Below are positions 8,721 to 16,193 of a stretch of DNA of 29,637 nucleotides, piece after piece. Below the pieces are notes generated by a model, which was given only the letters and a program-made list of their open reading frames with translations, had not been told where the DNA came from and made no database searches. A program made the position numbers and the translations under genes. The stretch spans positions 1-29,637 of the forward strand of contig CALXTZ010000003.1 of NCBI GenBank assembly GCA_944391545.1, in the 5' to 3' direction. This stretch comes from an uncultured Alphaproteobacteria bacterium (GTDB lineage: Bacteria > Pseudomonadota > Alphaproteobacteria > CAAHEQ01 > UBA3637). How positions within the stretch are numbered: position 1 is the first letter of the stretch; every line of letters starts with the position of its first letter.

Positions 8721-9567
8721 AATCAAAACCAACCGATTGGTAAAACAGCAAGAAGAATCTGTCATCGGCTTAATCGAAGACATTATGGAAGAGCGCGAAG
8801 AACGCGGAGACAGCAGCATCGTTGACTCGCGTGAAATTCCGATGCTGAAAAATTTGTTTCGCCTGCGGGATGTGCGCGCACATGATGTCATGACCCCGCG
8901 TGTCGACATGGATGCCGTGCCATTGGAAATGACACAGGCGAAATTTTGCAAACACATTGCCGAAGACAAATTCACGCGGTATCCGGTTTATGATGGCGTG
9001 TTGGATAACATTGTCGGGATTGTGCATGTAAAAGACGTTTTGTACAGCTTGATTACAAAGCGCAAATGTTTGGTCAAAGACGTGATGACGCCGCATGTTT
9101 TGTTTGTGTCACCGGCGATGCGGGCATTGGATTTGTTAAAGGAAATGCAAAGCAAACAAGTTCAAATGGCGATTGTCGTGGATGAACACGGCGGTGTGGA
9201 CGGATTGGTTTCGTTGGAAGATTTGTTGGAAGTCGTTGTGGGTGAAATTGATGATGAACATGACGAACCGGATGAATTGCAAATTAAACGCCTTTCCGGG
9301 TCTTCGGTTGAAGTGAATGCTAAACTGCATTTATCGGATTTTGAACGGGACGTTTATCCGGTGGCAACACAAGCCGAACGCAAAAATTCGGATATTGACA
9401 CGATCGGCGGTTGGGTTGTGAATTTAGCCGGCCATGTGCCGCAAAAAGGCGAAGTTGTGCATCATCAGCCGACGGGCATCCGGTTTTTGATTTTAAGCAG
9501 TGATACCTGTTGCATTCGCCGCATTAAAGTAATGAACATTCCGAAAAAGGACGAAAAGAATGATTAA
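8704..9567 (+). CDS. ybeX: CBS-pair protein YbeX (CorC/HlyC family)
   Basis: The 287-residue soluble protein has two tandem CBS motifs (about 62-180, beginning DVMTPRVDMD and with a second DVMTP near 130) and a C-terminal CorC_HlyC domain (about 195-280). It lacks the DUF21 membrane domain, as E. coli YbeX does. The family has been linked to Mg2+/Co2+ efflux and, through ybeZYX, to ribosome metabolism. An ATG at 8674 is also in frame, but 8704 is preferred: AAAGAG lies six bases upstream, and the residues between 8674 and 8704 do not look like the family. It overlaps ybeY by 17 bp and the next gene by 8 bp. Confidence 0.9.
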   Translation: MKLLDKIKTNRLVKQQEESVIGLIEDIMEEREERGDSSIVDSREIPMLKNLFRLRDVRAHDVMTPRVDMDAVPLEMTQAKFCKHIAEDKFTRYPVYDGVLDNIVGIVHVKDVLYSLITKRKCLVKDVMTPHVLFVSPAMRALDLLKEMQSKQVQMAIVVDEHGGVDGLVSLEDLLEVVVGEIDDEHDEPDELQIKRLSGSSVEVNAKLHLSDFERDVYPVATQAERKNSDIDTIGGWVVNLAGHVPQKGEVVHHQPTGIRFLILSSDTCCIRRIKVMNIPKKDEKND

Positions 9568-10285
9568 ACGGTTGGCATGGGTGTTTTTGGGATGGGTGCT
9601 GATGATAAGCGCCGTCTGGGCAAGCGCTGTTGATTCGCGCGGCCGAAACGTCCCGGTTCAATATGACACGGACATGAAAACGTTGGTGGATTATTTGGTC
9701 CAACCGTATACGCGGGACGAAGACAAAGCTCGTGTGATTTTGGCGTGGATTGTGTATCATATTGATTATGACCAATATAAATTAAATACGATGATGGATT
9801 ATTCGCCGCGCATGCGGGCACGTAAACAAAATGACATTTCAACCGGAGACATTTGGCAAACGCGCATCGGGGTGTGTGACGATATTGCCGAGCTGTATCA
9901 ACGTATGGCCTTAATGGCGGGATTGGACAGTGTTGTGATTACGGGATATGCCGGCAACGGCGTAACGGATCGGAACAAAGGCGATTTTCGACATGCATGG
10001 AATGCCGTGAAGATTGACGGGACTTGGGAATTGGTCGACCCGACATGGGCGATGCAGGGTGATTATCGCGAAGGCGGCAACATCGTTTCCAAACGCCAAC
10101 ATGCGCGGGAAATCGAACGCCGGGAAAGCGGACTGACAAATGTCAAAAAGAAACGGAATAATCGTCAGTTGGATGATCGATGGTTTATGACCAAACCGCA
10201 AGAAATGATTAAAACCCACTTTCCGGATGATGCCAAATGGCAATTGTTGGCACGGCCTCGGTCATTTGCCAGTTTTATCCGTTAA
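9560..10285 (+). CDS. Secreted transglutaminase-like (cysteine protease fold) protein
   Basis: The 241-residue protein has a signal peptide (hydrophobic 5-20, cleavage probably after WASA near 23) and a transglutaminase-core domain. The catalytic triad is readable: C106 in RIGVCDDIAELY, H145 in RHAWNAVKI and D160 in WELVDPTW. Bacterial members of this superfamily are mostly proteases or amidases acting in the periplasm; substrate and reaction here are unknown. AAAGGA lies 8 bp before the start. It sits at the position after ybeX where lnt is found in many proteobacteria. Its 3' end overlaps the convergent rsmD by 24 bp. Confidence 0.85.
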   Translation: MIKRLAWVFLGWVLMISAVWASAVDSRGRNVPVQYDTDMKTLVDYLVQPYTRDEDKARVILAWIVYHIDYDQYKLNTMMDYSPRMRARKQNDISTGDIWQTRIGVCDDIAELYQRMALMAGLDSVVITGYAGNGVTDRNKGDFRHAWNAVKIDGTWELVDPTWAMQGDYREGGNIVSKRQHAREIERRESGLTNVKKKRNNRQLDDRWFMTKPQEMIKTHFPDDAKWQLLARPRSFASFIR

Positions 10286-10828
10286 CGGTTCGCAAAACAA
10301 CAACCGATTTCGCCCGTAATGGCGATCATCCGTGATATGAAATCCGGCCGGCATGCGAACATCTTCTTTGCGTTCGACTTCAACAATGATCCGAGTTTTG
10401 GGCCCGATCCACCCCGTTTTTTGCAAAGCGGTCAAGGCTTTTTCCCACAGTTGGCGTGCATACGGGGCATCCATGAAAATAATATCGACAGGAACGGTTC
10501 GAAAAGGCGGCGTTTCAGCGTTACAGGTTAAGAGAGCGGCGTTTTGAAAAGCAGCTGTATTTGTTTTTAAACAGGCGATGGCCGGGCCGTGATTTTCAAT
10601 GAAGAACGCTTCTTTTGCCCCACGAGACAACGCTTCAACTCCGACGGCGCCGGTGCCGGCAAATACATCCAAAAAAGTCAGCTGTCCCCATTTTTGACCG
10701 GATTTGAGCAATTGGCTGTCCAAAATGTTAAATAACGCTTCCCTTGCTTTGTCGGATGTCGGTCGCGTTTGATCGTCCGTTGGGGTTTGCAACTTTTTGC
10801 CGCGATAAGTTCCGCCCACGATGCGCAT
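10262..10828 (-). CDS. rsmD: 16S rRNA (guanine966-N2)-methyltransferase RsmD
   Basis: RsmD uses SAM to methylate G966 of 16S rRNA. The 188-residue protein shows the N-terminal RIVGGTYRGKKL (2-13), RPTSDKAREALFNIL (22-36) and SAM motif I DVFAGTG (54-60). Motif IV reads DAPY (120-123) instead of the usual DPPY/DPPF, the result of a GCC codon in place of a proline codon. A second ATG six bases upstream (10834) is possible, but AAGGAG lies 8 bases from the 10828 start and only 2 from the other, so 10828 is preferred. That start overlaps the rluB stop (TGATG). Co-transcribed with rluB. Confidence 0.93.
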   Translation of the reverse strand: MRIVGGTYRGKKLQTPTDDQTRPTSDKAREALFNILDSQLLKSGQKWGQLTFLDVFAGTGAVGVEALSRGAKEAFFIENHGPAIACLKTNTAAFQNAALLTCNAETPPFRTVPVDIIFMDAPYARQLWEKALTALQKTGWIGPKTRIIVEVERKEDVRMPAGFHITDDRHYGRNRLLFCEPLTDKTGK

Positions 10829-11547
10829 CAGCATTGCTCCTTAATTACTTTGGCCGGCATTTCCCGCACTTCGCCCGGCGGCAAGTTCCCTAATTGAAAA
10901 GGGCCGTAAGCCACGCGAATCAATCGACTGACATCAAAACCGAAATGCGCCATGATTTTACGAATCTCCCGGTTCTTACCTTCGGTCAGCGTAACCAAAA
11001 TCCATTGATTGCTGCCTTGCGCTTGATTGGGTTCGATTTCAACAATCGTCGGGGCATATCGAATACCATCGATGGTGACGCCTTTTTGTAGTCGGGAAAT
11101 GATTTGGGGCGTCATTTTGCCGTGAATGCGCACGCGGTATTTGCGCTTCCAGCCGCGAGACGGGAGTTCTAACGACCGCGCCAATTCGCCGTCCGTTGTC
11201 AGCAAAAGCAATCCTTCGGAATTTAAATCCAATCGACCTACCGATACGACGCGCGGCAGATTTTTGGGTAAGTTGTCAAAGACGGTCGGCCGCCCGGCAG
11301 GATCTTTATGCGTTGTGACCAATCCGGCCGGTTTATGGTAACACCACAAGCGTGCCGGTTGTCGGACCCCGACGGGTTGCCCGTCAACCGTAATAACATC
11401 CGCTTCATCGACTAAAGTCGCCGGGGTTGGAATAACCTGTCCGTTGACCGATACGCGGCCGGCGGCAATCCATTTTTCGGCATCTCGGCGAGAACATAAT
11501 CCCGCGTGCGCCATGATTTTTGCAATTCTTTCTTTTTTTGTTTCCAT
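10828..11547 (-). CDS. rluB: 23S rRNA pseudouridine synthase, RluB/RsuA family
   Basis: The 239-residue protein has an N-terminal S4 RNA-binding domain (about 5-55, RIAKIMAHAGLCSRRDAEKWI-like) and an RsuA-type pseudouridine synthase domain with the catalytic aspartate D107 in GRLDLNSEGLLLLT. The RluB/RluE/RluF/RsuA branches are hard to separate by eye; RluB, which modifies U2605 of 23S rRNA, is favoured by the full S4 domain and by the alphaproteobacterial rluB-rsmD order divergent from tadA. No strong Shine-Dalgarno precedes the ATG; an AAGG lies about 18 bases upstream. First gene of a two-gene minus-strand unit. Confidence 0.9.
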   Translation of the reverse strand: METKKERIAKIMAHAGLCSRRDAEKWIAAGRVSVNGQVIPTPATLVDEADVITVDGQPVGVRQPARLWCYHKPAGLVTTHKDPAGRPTVFDNLPKNLPRVVSVGRLDLNSEGLLLLTTDGELARSLELPSRGWKRKYRVRIHGKMTPQIISRLQKGVTIDGIRYAPTIVEIEPNQAQGSNQWILVTLTEGKNREIRKIMAHFGFDVSRLIRVAYGPFQLGNLPPGEVREMPAKVIKEQC

Positions 11548-11592
11548 GATTATGGTACTATAACCTTATTCTATAAAAAAAGGTAGGGAAAA

Positions 11593-12048
11593 ATGAACGA
11601 AGACATCACCAGATTAGCTTTAAAAATGGCTCAAGACGCGTTTGACGCAGGCGAAACGCCTGTCGGCGCGGTTATTTTTAATACCAAAACGGACGAAATT
11701 TTGTGCTGTGCCCATAATGAAGTGATTACCGGCAACGATCCGACAGCGCATGCGGAAGTATTGGCTGTGCGTCAAGCAGGACATTTGCTGAACACGTATA
11801 ATTTAAGCGGGTATTCGATTTTTTCGACATTGGAACCGTGTGCGATGTGTGCGACGGCGATTTCGTGGGGACAATTGGATAAAGTTTACTTCGGGGCATA
11901 TGATCCCAAATCAGGCGCTGTGGAACATGGGCCGCAGATTTACGAATGCGCAACGTGTCACCATAAACCGGAAGTGTATGGCGGTATTTGTGAAAAAGAA
12001 TGCTCTAAATTGATGAAAGATTTTTACAAAGGGTTAAGACGAAAGTAA
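11593..12048 (+). CDS. tadA: tRNA-specific adenosine deaminase TadA
   Basis: The 151-residue zinc deaminase converts A34 of tRNA-Arg(ACG) to inosine. Zinc and catalytic residues are visible: HAE at 53-55 (H53 ligand, E55 proton shuttle) and PCAMC at 82-86 (C83, C86). The C-terminal DPKSGAVEHG and CHHKPEVYGG segments match alphaproteobacterial TadA rather than cytidine or guanine deaminases. Divergent from rluB across a 45-bp gap containing TATAAC (11559-11564) and TATAAA (11572-11577) but no convincing -35 box. AAGGT lies about 8 bp upstream of the ATG. The stop is immediately followed by the xseA start. Confidence 0.94.
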   Translation: MNEDITRLALKMAQDAFDAGETPVGAVIFNTKTDEILCCAHNEVITGNDPTAHAEVLAVRQAGHLLNTYNLSGYSIFSTLEPCAMCATAISWGQLDKVYFGAYDPKSGAVEHGPQIYECATCHHKPEVYGGICEKECSKLMKDFYKGLRRK

Positions 12049-13317
12049 ATGGAAGAAACGCCGATTTTATCCGTGACGGAAGTGTCGCAGGCTTTGAAAG
12101 GGCTTGTAGAGACGGCTTTTGCTCGCATCAAGGTCAAAGGCGAAGTGTCGGCCGTGAAACGGGCGGCGTCGGGGCATATTTATTTTTCCGTCAAAGATGC
12201 GGACAGCGTGTTGAATGCGATTTGCTGGCGCGGGTACACGAAAAGCACTGAAGAGGCGTTGGTCGAAGGCATGGAAGTCGTTTGCACGGGGCATTTATCG
12301 ACGTATCCGGGGCGGTCGAATTACCAAATGATTGTTCAAGCGGCCGAACCGGCGGGCATTGGGGCTTTGTTAAAACGGTTGGAAGAATTGAAAAAGAAGC
12401 TGGCCGCCGAAGGGTTGTTTGACGCATCGCGCAAAAAGCCGATTCCGTATTTGCCGGAAACCATCGGTGTGGTGACCAGTCCGACGGGCGCGGTGATTCG
12501 GGATATCATGCATCGAATTACGGACCGGTTCGGGCGTCAGGTGTATTTATGGCCGGTGTTGGTTCAAGGCGAAGGCGCAGCGGCGCAAATTGCGGCGGCG
12601 ATTAACGGATTTAACGCCATTCCCGAATCGGGCATTGAAACGCCGGACGGATTGATTCGGCGGCCGGATGTGTTGATTGTGGCCAGAGGCGGCGGCAGTT
12701 TGGAAGATTTGTGGTGCTTTAATGATGAAACGGTGGTGCGCGCAGCAGCCGCCGGGACGATTCCGATGATTTCGGCGGTCGGCCACGAAACGGATACAAC
12801 CTTGATTGATTATGTGTCGGATTTGCGGGCGCCGACACCGACGGGTGCTGCCGAAAAGGCGGTTCCCGTGCGTGCCGAATTGATGACACAAATGACGCAG
12901 ATTCAAGGTCGCTTGATGGACAGCCTGTATCGGTTGGCGGCGGAAAAGAAATTGAAATTGGATGCATTGGCGCGCGGATTGCCGAATTTGTCGGATTTGG
13001 TGAACCAGTACGGCCAACGGTTGGATGATAAATCCGAACGGTTGACATTGGCTTTTGATGCTTTGTTCCGCCGATTGAACGACCGATTTGAACAAACGGC
13101 TCGCCTGCTGGAGGCCAATTCTTATGAGCGCGTGTTGGACAAAGGGTTTGCTTTCGTAACGGACGCGCAAAAAATGCCGATTACGTCGGCGCAAAAAGCG
13201 CAAACACAGCCCAAGTTGACCATTCACTTCAAAGACGGCAGTCTGCCGGTGACAACGCGTCCGAAAGGGACGTCGAAACCGCATCCGCCCGTCCCGGAAC
13301 AAGGAGGCTTGTTTTAA
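12049..13317 (+). CDS. xseA: Exodeoxyribonuclease VII large subunit XseA
   Basis: The 422-residue protein has the N-terminal OB-fold (about 7-105, LKGLVETAFARIKVKGEVS-like) and the ExoVII catalytic domain: GVVTSPTGAVIRDI near 143-156, ARGGGSLEDLW near 205-215, and SAVGHETDTTLID near 243-255. With XseB it forms a single-strand-specific exonuclease; xseB is not in this window. The C-terminus ends in QGGLF, which fits the sliding-clamp-binding pentapeptide pattern QxxLF. The start abuts the tadA stop with no gap, and its 3' end carries the AAGGAGG that serves the next gene. Confidence 0.96.
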   Translation: MEETPILSVTEVSQALKGLVETAFARIKVKGEVSAVKRAASGHIYFSVKDADSVLNAICWRGYTKSTEEALVEGMEVVCTGHLSTYPGRSNYQMIVQAAEPAGIGALLKRLEELKKKLAAEGLFDASRKKPIPYLPETIGVVTSPTGAVIRDIMHRITDRFGRQVYLWPVLVQGEGAAAQIAAAINGFNAIPESGIETPDGLIRRPDVLIVARGGGSLEDLWCFNDETVVRAAAAGTIPMISAVGHETDTTLIDYVSDLRAPTPTGAAEKAVPVRAELMTQMTQIQGRLMDSLYRLAAEKKLKLDALARGLPNLSDLVNQYGQRLDDKSERLTLAFDALFRRLNDRFEQTARLLEANSYERVLDKGFAFVTDAQKMPITSAQKAQTQPKLTIHFKDGSLPVTTRPKGTSKPHPPVPEQGGLF

Positions 13318-14112
13318 ATGAAATGGAGCCTGCTTTTTGTTTTATGGATTCTGCCGGTGGCGGCAGCGACATTGCCGGATCCTTTGCCGCAGGGAGAATT
13401 GGTGTACGGACGGTTGGAACCGGGCGAGCGGATTTATCACCGCGGATTTGAATTAAAACCCGATGCGTCGGGAACGTTTGTGTTCGGTGTCGGGCGGGGG
13501 CAAACCGAACCGTTGACGTTTGTCGTGAAAAAAGGATTGTTTTCATCCGAAGAAATAACGCGTTCGGTGCAGCCGCGGACATGGGCGTCTGAACAAATCA
13601 ATGGCGTTCCCCCCAATACGATTGCGCCGTCGGCCGATGAAAAAGAACGCATTGCACGGGAACAAAAAATCTTGGACGCCGCACGGGAAAAAGAAGATCA
13701 AACGGCTGTACCGCAATGCTTTTTATGGCCAGTCAAAGGGCGCATTTCCGGTACTTTCGGCAAACGGCGGGTTTATAACGGATTAATGAAAGGCGACCAC
13801 AGCGGGTTTGACATTGCGGCGCCTATGGGGACACCGGTTAAAGCGGTCGCTGCCGGGCGCGTTCAACTGGCCGAAAACGATTTGTTTTACACGGGTGGAA
13901 CGATTTTAATTGAACATGGGTCAGGCGTGTTTTCCGGCTATTCGCATTTAAGCGAGGTGTCGGTACCCGTCGGCACGTTTGTTCAGGCCGGAGACGTCAT
14001 CGGTGCTGTCGGGGCGACGGGCCGGGCGACGGGGCCTCATTTGCATTTAACGATTTCATGGCGCGGTGTGCGCGTCGACCCGCAAATTCTTTTGACTGAC
14101 CGATGTCCGTAA
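13318..14112 (+). CDS. Secreted M23 (LytM) family metallopeptidase
   Basis: The 264-residue protein has a signal peptide (hydrophobic 4-16, cleavage probably after AAA near 17), an N-terminal beta-rich region and a helical stretch (about 105-128). A C-terminal LytM domain (about 136-255) retains all zinc ligands: H161 and D165 in HSGFDIA, and the HLH motif H241/H243. It is therefore probably an active peptidoglycan endopeptidase rather than a degenerate EnvC-type activator, although it could still act in the FtsEX pathway. AAGGAGG at 13301-13307 lies 10 bases before the ATG, which directly follows the xseA stop. Confidence 0.92.
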   Translation: MKWSLLFVLWILPVAAATLPDPLPQGELVYGRLEPGERIYHRGFELKPDASGTFVFGVGRGQTEPLTFVVKKGLFSSEEITRSVQPRTWASEQINGVPPNTIAPSADEKERIAREQKILDAAREKEDQTAVPQCFLWPVKGRISGTFGKRRVYNGLMKGDHSGFDIAAPMGTPVKAVAAGRVQLAENDLFYTGGTILIEHGSGVFSGYSHLSEVSVPVGTFVQAGDVIGAVGATGRATGPHLHLTISWRGVRVDPQILLTDRCP

Positions 14113-14124
14113 AGGACGAATATC

Positions 14125-14153
14125 TTGCTTTTTTCAACGATTTCGGTTATGTT
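14125..14153 (+). promoter_or_regulatory. Candidate sigma70 promoter for cysS
   Basis: TTGCTT (14125-14130) and TATGTT (14148-14153) are separated by 17 bp in the 71-bp gap before cysS. Spacing is ideal but each box is imperfect. Transcription would start near 14160, leaving a leader of about 24 nt containing AAAGGA. Confidence 0.35.
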
Positions 14154-14183
14154 ATTTTTAATTTTTATCAAAAGGATTTGATT

Positions 14184-15575
14184 ATGTTACAATTTTACAA
14201 CACAAGAACCCATTCATTGCAAGAATTTAAGCCCCTGATTGACAACAAAGTTCGCATGTATGCGTGCGGCCCGACGGTTTACAATTACGCGCATATCGGT
14301 AATTTCAGGGCGAATATGTTTTACGATATCGTGCATCGGTACTTAAAGTATAAAGGATTTGATGTGACGTTTGCCATGAATATCACGGACGTGGACGATA
14401 AGACTATTCGGTCTTCGCGTGAAAAAGGCCAATCTTTGCGCGATTACACGACGTTTTATATGGATGAGTTTTTCAAGGATTTTGAAACAATGAACATTCA
14501 AAAACCGTCGATGGTCATTCGGGCAACGGATGAAATTGAAGCGATGGTTCAATTGATTGAGTTGTTATTGAAAAAGGGGCATGCGTACAAAGCGCAAAGC
14601 GGTGACATTTTCTTTAAAATCAGCACGTTTCCCGCATACGGCCAAATGGCGAACATTGATGCCAGCAAATTAAAAACAAATGCGGACGGCCGGTTGGCGG
14701 ATGAATATGAAAAGGAAGATGCGCAGGATTTTGCTTTATGGAAAGCATGGACACCGGCGGACGGGGATGCTTTTTGGGACACGCGCATCGGCAAAGGCCG
14801 GCCGGGGTGGCATATTGAATGCTCGGCCATGGGGCATAAATATCTGGGGCAGCCGTTTGATATTCACTTGGGCGGCGTGGATTTGATTTTCCCGCATCAC
14901 ACCAATGAAATTGCGCAGGCAGAATGCGCTTACGGCTCACAATTCGTGAACTTTTGGATGCACAATGCGCATTTGATGGTGAACGGTAAAAAGATGTCAA
15001 AAAGCTTGGGCAATTTTTACACGATCCGCGATTTGTTGGCAAAGGGCTATTCCAAACGTGCGATTCGGTACGAGTATCTAAAAGCACACTATCGTCAAAC
15101 AATGGATTTTGTGGAAAGCAACATGGCGGGCAATCAATCGGCGGTCGATCGGTTCAATAATTTGATGGAGCGGTTGAAAACGGTGAACGGTGCCGGATGG
15201 CCGGATGTTCAGGCGACGATTGACAAAGCGCAAACGGCGTTTGAAACGGCGATGGATGCGGATTTAAATACGCCCGAAGCGTTGGCGGCGGTGTTTGAAT
15301 TCATGTCGAACGTGAACAAGAACTTTGATGCCTTGTCGCTGGCGGATGCGGCTTTGGTCGAACAAGCCATGCGCCGGTTTGACACGGTTTTGGGGTTGTT
15401 GGAAGACAAGACGGATACCGGTTTGCCTGACGGCGCACAAGAATTGATAGATAAACGTCAAGAATATCGGTTGGCCAAAGACTGGGCGAACGCGGATGCA
15501 TTGAAACAACAATTGTTGGCCATGGGTGTGGAAGTCAAAGACACGCCGCAAGGTCCGGTTGCCAAAAGAATTTAA
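14184..15575 (+). CDS. cysS: Cysteine--tRNA ligase
   Basis: This 463-residue class I synthetase charges tRNA-Cys. C28 in YACGPTVYNYAHIGN is the first zinc ligand, followed by the HIGH-type motif HIGN (37-40). WHIECSAM and HTNEIAQ supply the remaining zinc ligands, and KMSKS is at 270-274. The frame is open back to 14103, but the ATG at 14184 fits the family N-terminus and has AAAGGA about 8 bp upstream. A promoter for the rimP operon begins 8 bp after its stop. Confidence 0.96.
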   Translation: MLQFYNTRTHSLQEFKPLIDNKVRMYACGPTVYNYAHIGNFRANMFYDIVHRYLKYKGFDVTFAMNITDVDDKTIRSSREKGQSLRDYTTFYMDEFFKDFETMNIQKPSMVIRATDEIEAMVQLIELLLKKGHAYKAQSGDIFFKISTFPAYGQMANIDASKLKTNADGRLADEYEKEDAQDFALWKAWTPADGDAFWDTRIGKGRPGWHIECSAMGHKYLGQPFDIHLGGVDLIFPHHTNEIAQAECAYGSQFVNFWMHNAHLMVNGKKMSKSLGNFYTIRDLLAKGYSKRAIRYEYLKAHYRQTMDFVESNMAGNQSAVDRFNNLMERLKTVNGAGWPDVQATIDKAQTAFETAMDADLNTPEALAAVFEFMSNVNKNFDALSLADAALVEQAMRRFDTVLGLLEDKTDTGLPDGAQELIDKRQEYRLAKDWANADALKQQLLAMGVEVKDTPQGPVAKRI

Positions 15576-15583
15576 AAAAATGC

Positions 15584-15612
15584 TTGCAATTCGGATAGAA
15601 AGCGTTTATAAA
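15584..15612 (+). promoter_or_regulatory. Sigma70-type promoter of the rimP-nusA-infB operon
   Basis: TTGCAA (15584-15589) and TATAAA (15607-15612) are separated by exactly 17 bp; each box matches the consensus at five or four of six positions. Predicted transcription start is near 15619, upstream of an intrinsic terminator and about 70 nt upstream of rimP. Confidence 0.65.
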
Positions 15613-15636
15613 GAAAATACATTCTCAAAAATAACG

Positions 15637-15667
15637 GAGGGTGGGGTCAAAAACCCCGCCTTTTTTG
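15637..15667 (+). terminator. Intrinsic terminator in the rimP leader (possible attenuator)
   Basis: GGTGGGG (15640-15646) pairs with CCCCGCC (15654-15660) around the 7-nt loop TCAAAAA, with one G-U pair, and six T follow (15661-15666). It lies after the candidate promoter at 15584-15612 and before rimP (15688), so as well as ending cysS transcripts it would intercept transcripts of the rimP operon about 45 nt after initiation. Confidence 0.8.
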
Positions 15668-15687
15668 ATAGAAAAAGGAAACCGCAA

Positions 15688-16182
15688 ATGGATGTCATTT
15701 CAAAAATTACACACATCATTGAACCGACGGTTCAAGATATGGGGTATGAGCTGGTGCGCGTCTTATTCCAAGGCGATGATTTGAACCGCACGCTTCAGGT
15801 GATGGCGGAACGAATCGACCGGCAGGATATGAAAGTCGAAGATTGCGAGGCTTTGTCCAAAGCGATTTCGGCTTTGTTGGATGTGGAAGATCCGATTGAA
15901 CGGCGTTATGTATTGGAAGTGACATCGCCGGGTATTGATCGCCCGCTGATTAAAGCGCAGGATTTTGTGCGCTTTGCAGGGCATGAATTTAAAATGGAAA
16001 CGATGTCGCCCATCAACGGCCGCAAGCGGTTCAAAGGTCAACTGCTGGGGCTGGATGCGGCGCAGGAAAATGTCCGAATGGTTTTCGAGGGGCAGGAATT
16101 ATCCGTCCCCTTGTCTTTGGTTGGCAAAGCCAAGCTCGTTTTAACGGATGAGCTGGTGGCTTCTTTTTTGAAAAATAAATAA
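15688..16182 (+). CDS. rimP: Ribosome maturation factor RimP
   Basis: The 164-residue protein matches RimP: an N-terminal domain with ITHIIEPTVQDMGYELVRV near the start, DCEALSKAISALLD (about 50-63), and VLEVTSPGIDRPL (about 74-86), then a C-terminal SH3-like domain. RimP assists 30S subunit maturation. The frame extends upstream to 15526, but that stretch reads through the terminator; the ATG at 15688 has AAAGGA (15674-15679) eight bases upstream and gives family length. First gene of the rimP-nusA-ylxR-infB-rbfA operon; nusA follows after 11 bp. Confidence 0.95.
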   Translation: MDVISKITHIIEPTVQDMGYELVRVLFQGDDLNRTLQVMAERIDRQDMKVEDCEALSKAISALLDVEDPIERRYVLEVTSPGIDRPLIKAQDFVRFAGHEFKMETMSPINGRKRFKGQLLGLDAAQENVRMVFEGQELSVPLSLVGKAKLVLTDELVASFLKNK

Positions 16183-16193
16183 GGAAAAACAAA

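Noticed and set aside
12547..13302. 251-residue open frame on the minus strand within xseA
   Set aside because: It lies wholly opposite XseA, whose motifs are clear. The His/Arg/Gln-rich composition is typical of an antisense shadow.
15526..15687. Upstream extension of rimP by 54 residues
   Set aside because: It would read through the terminator hairpin and overlap cysS. The start at 15688 has a good ribosome-binding site and gives family length.
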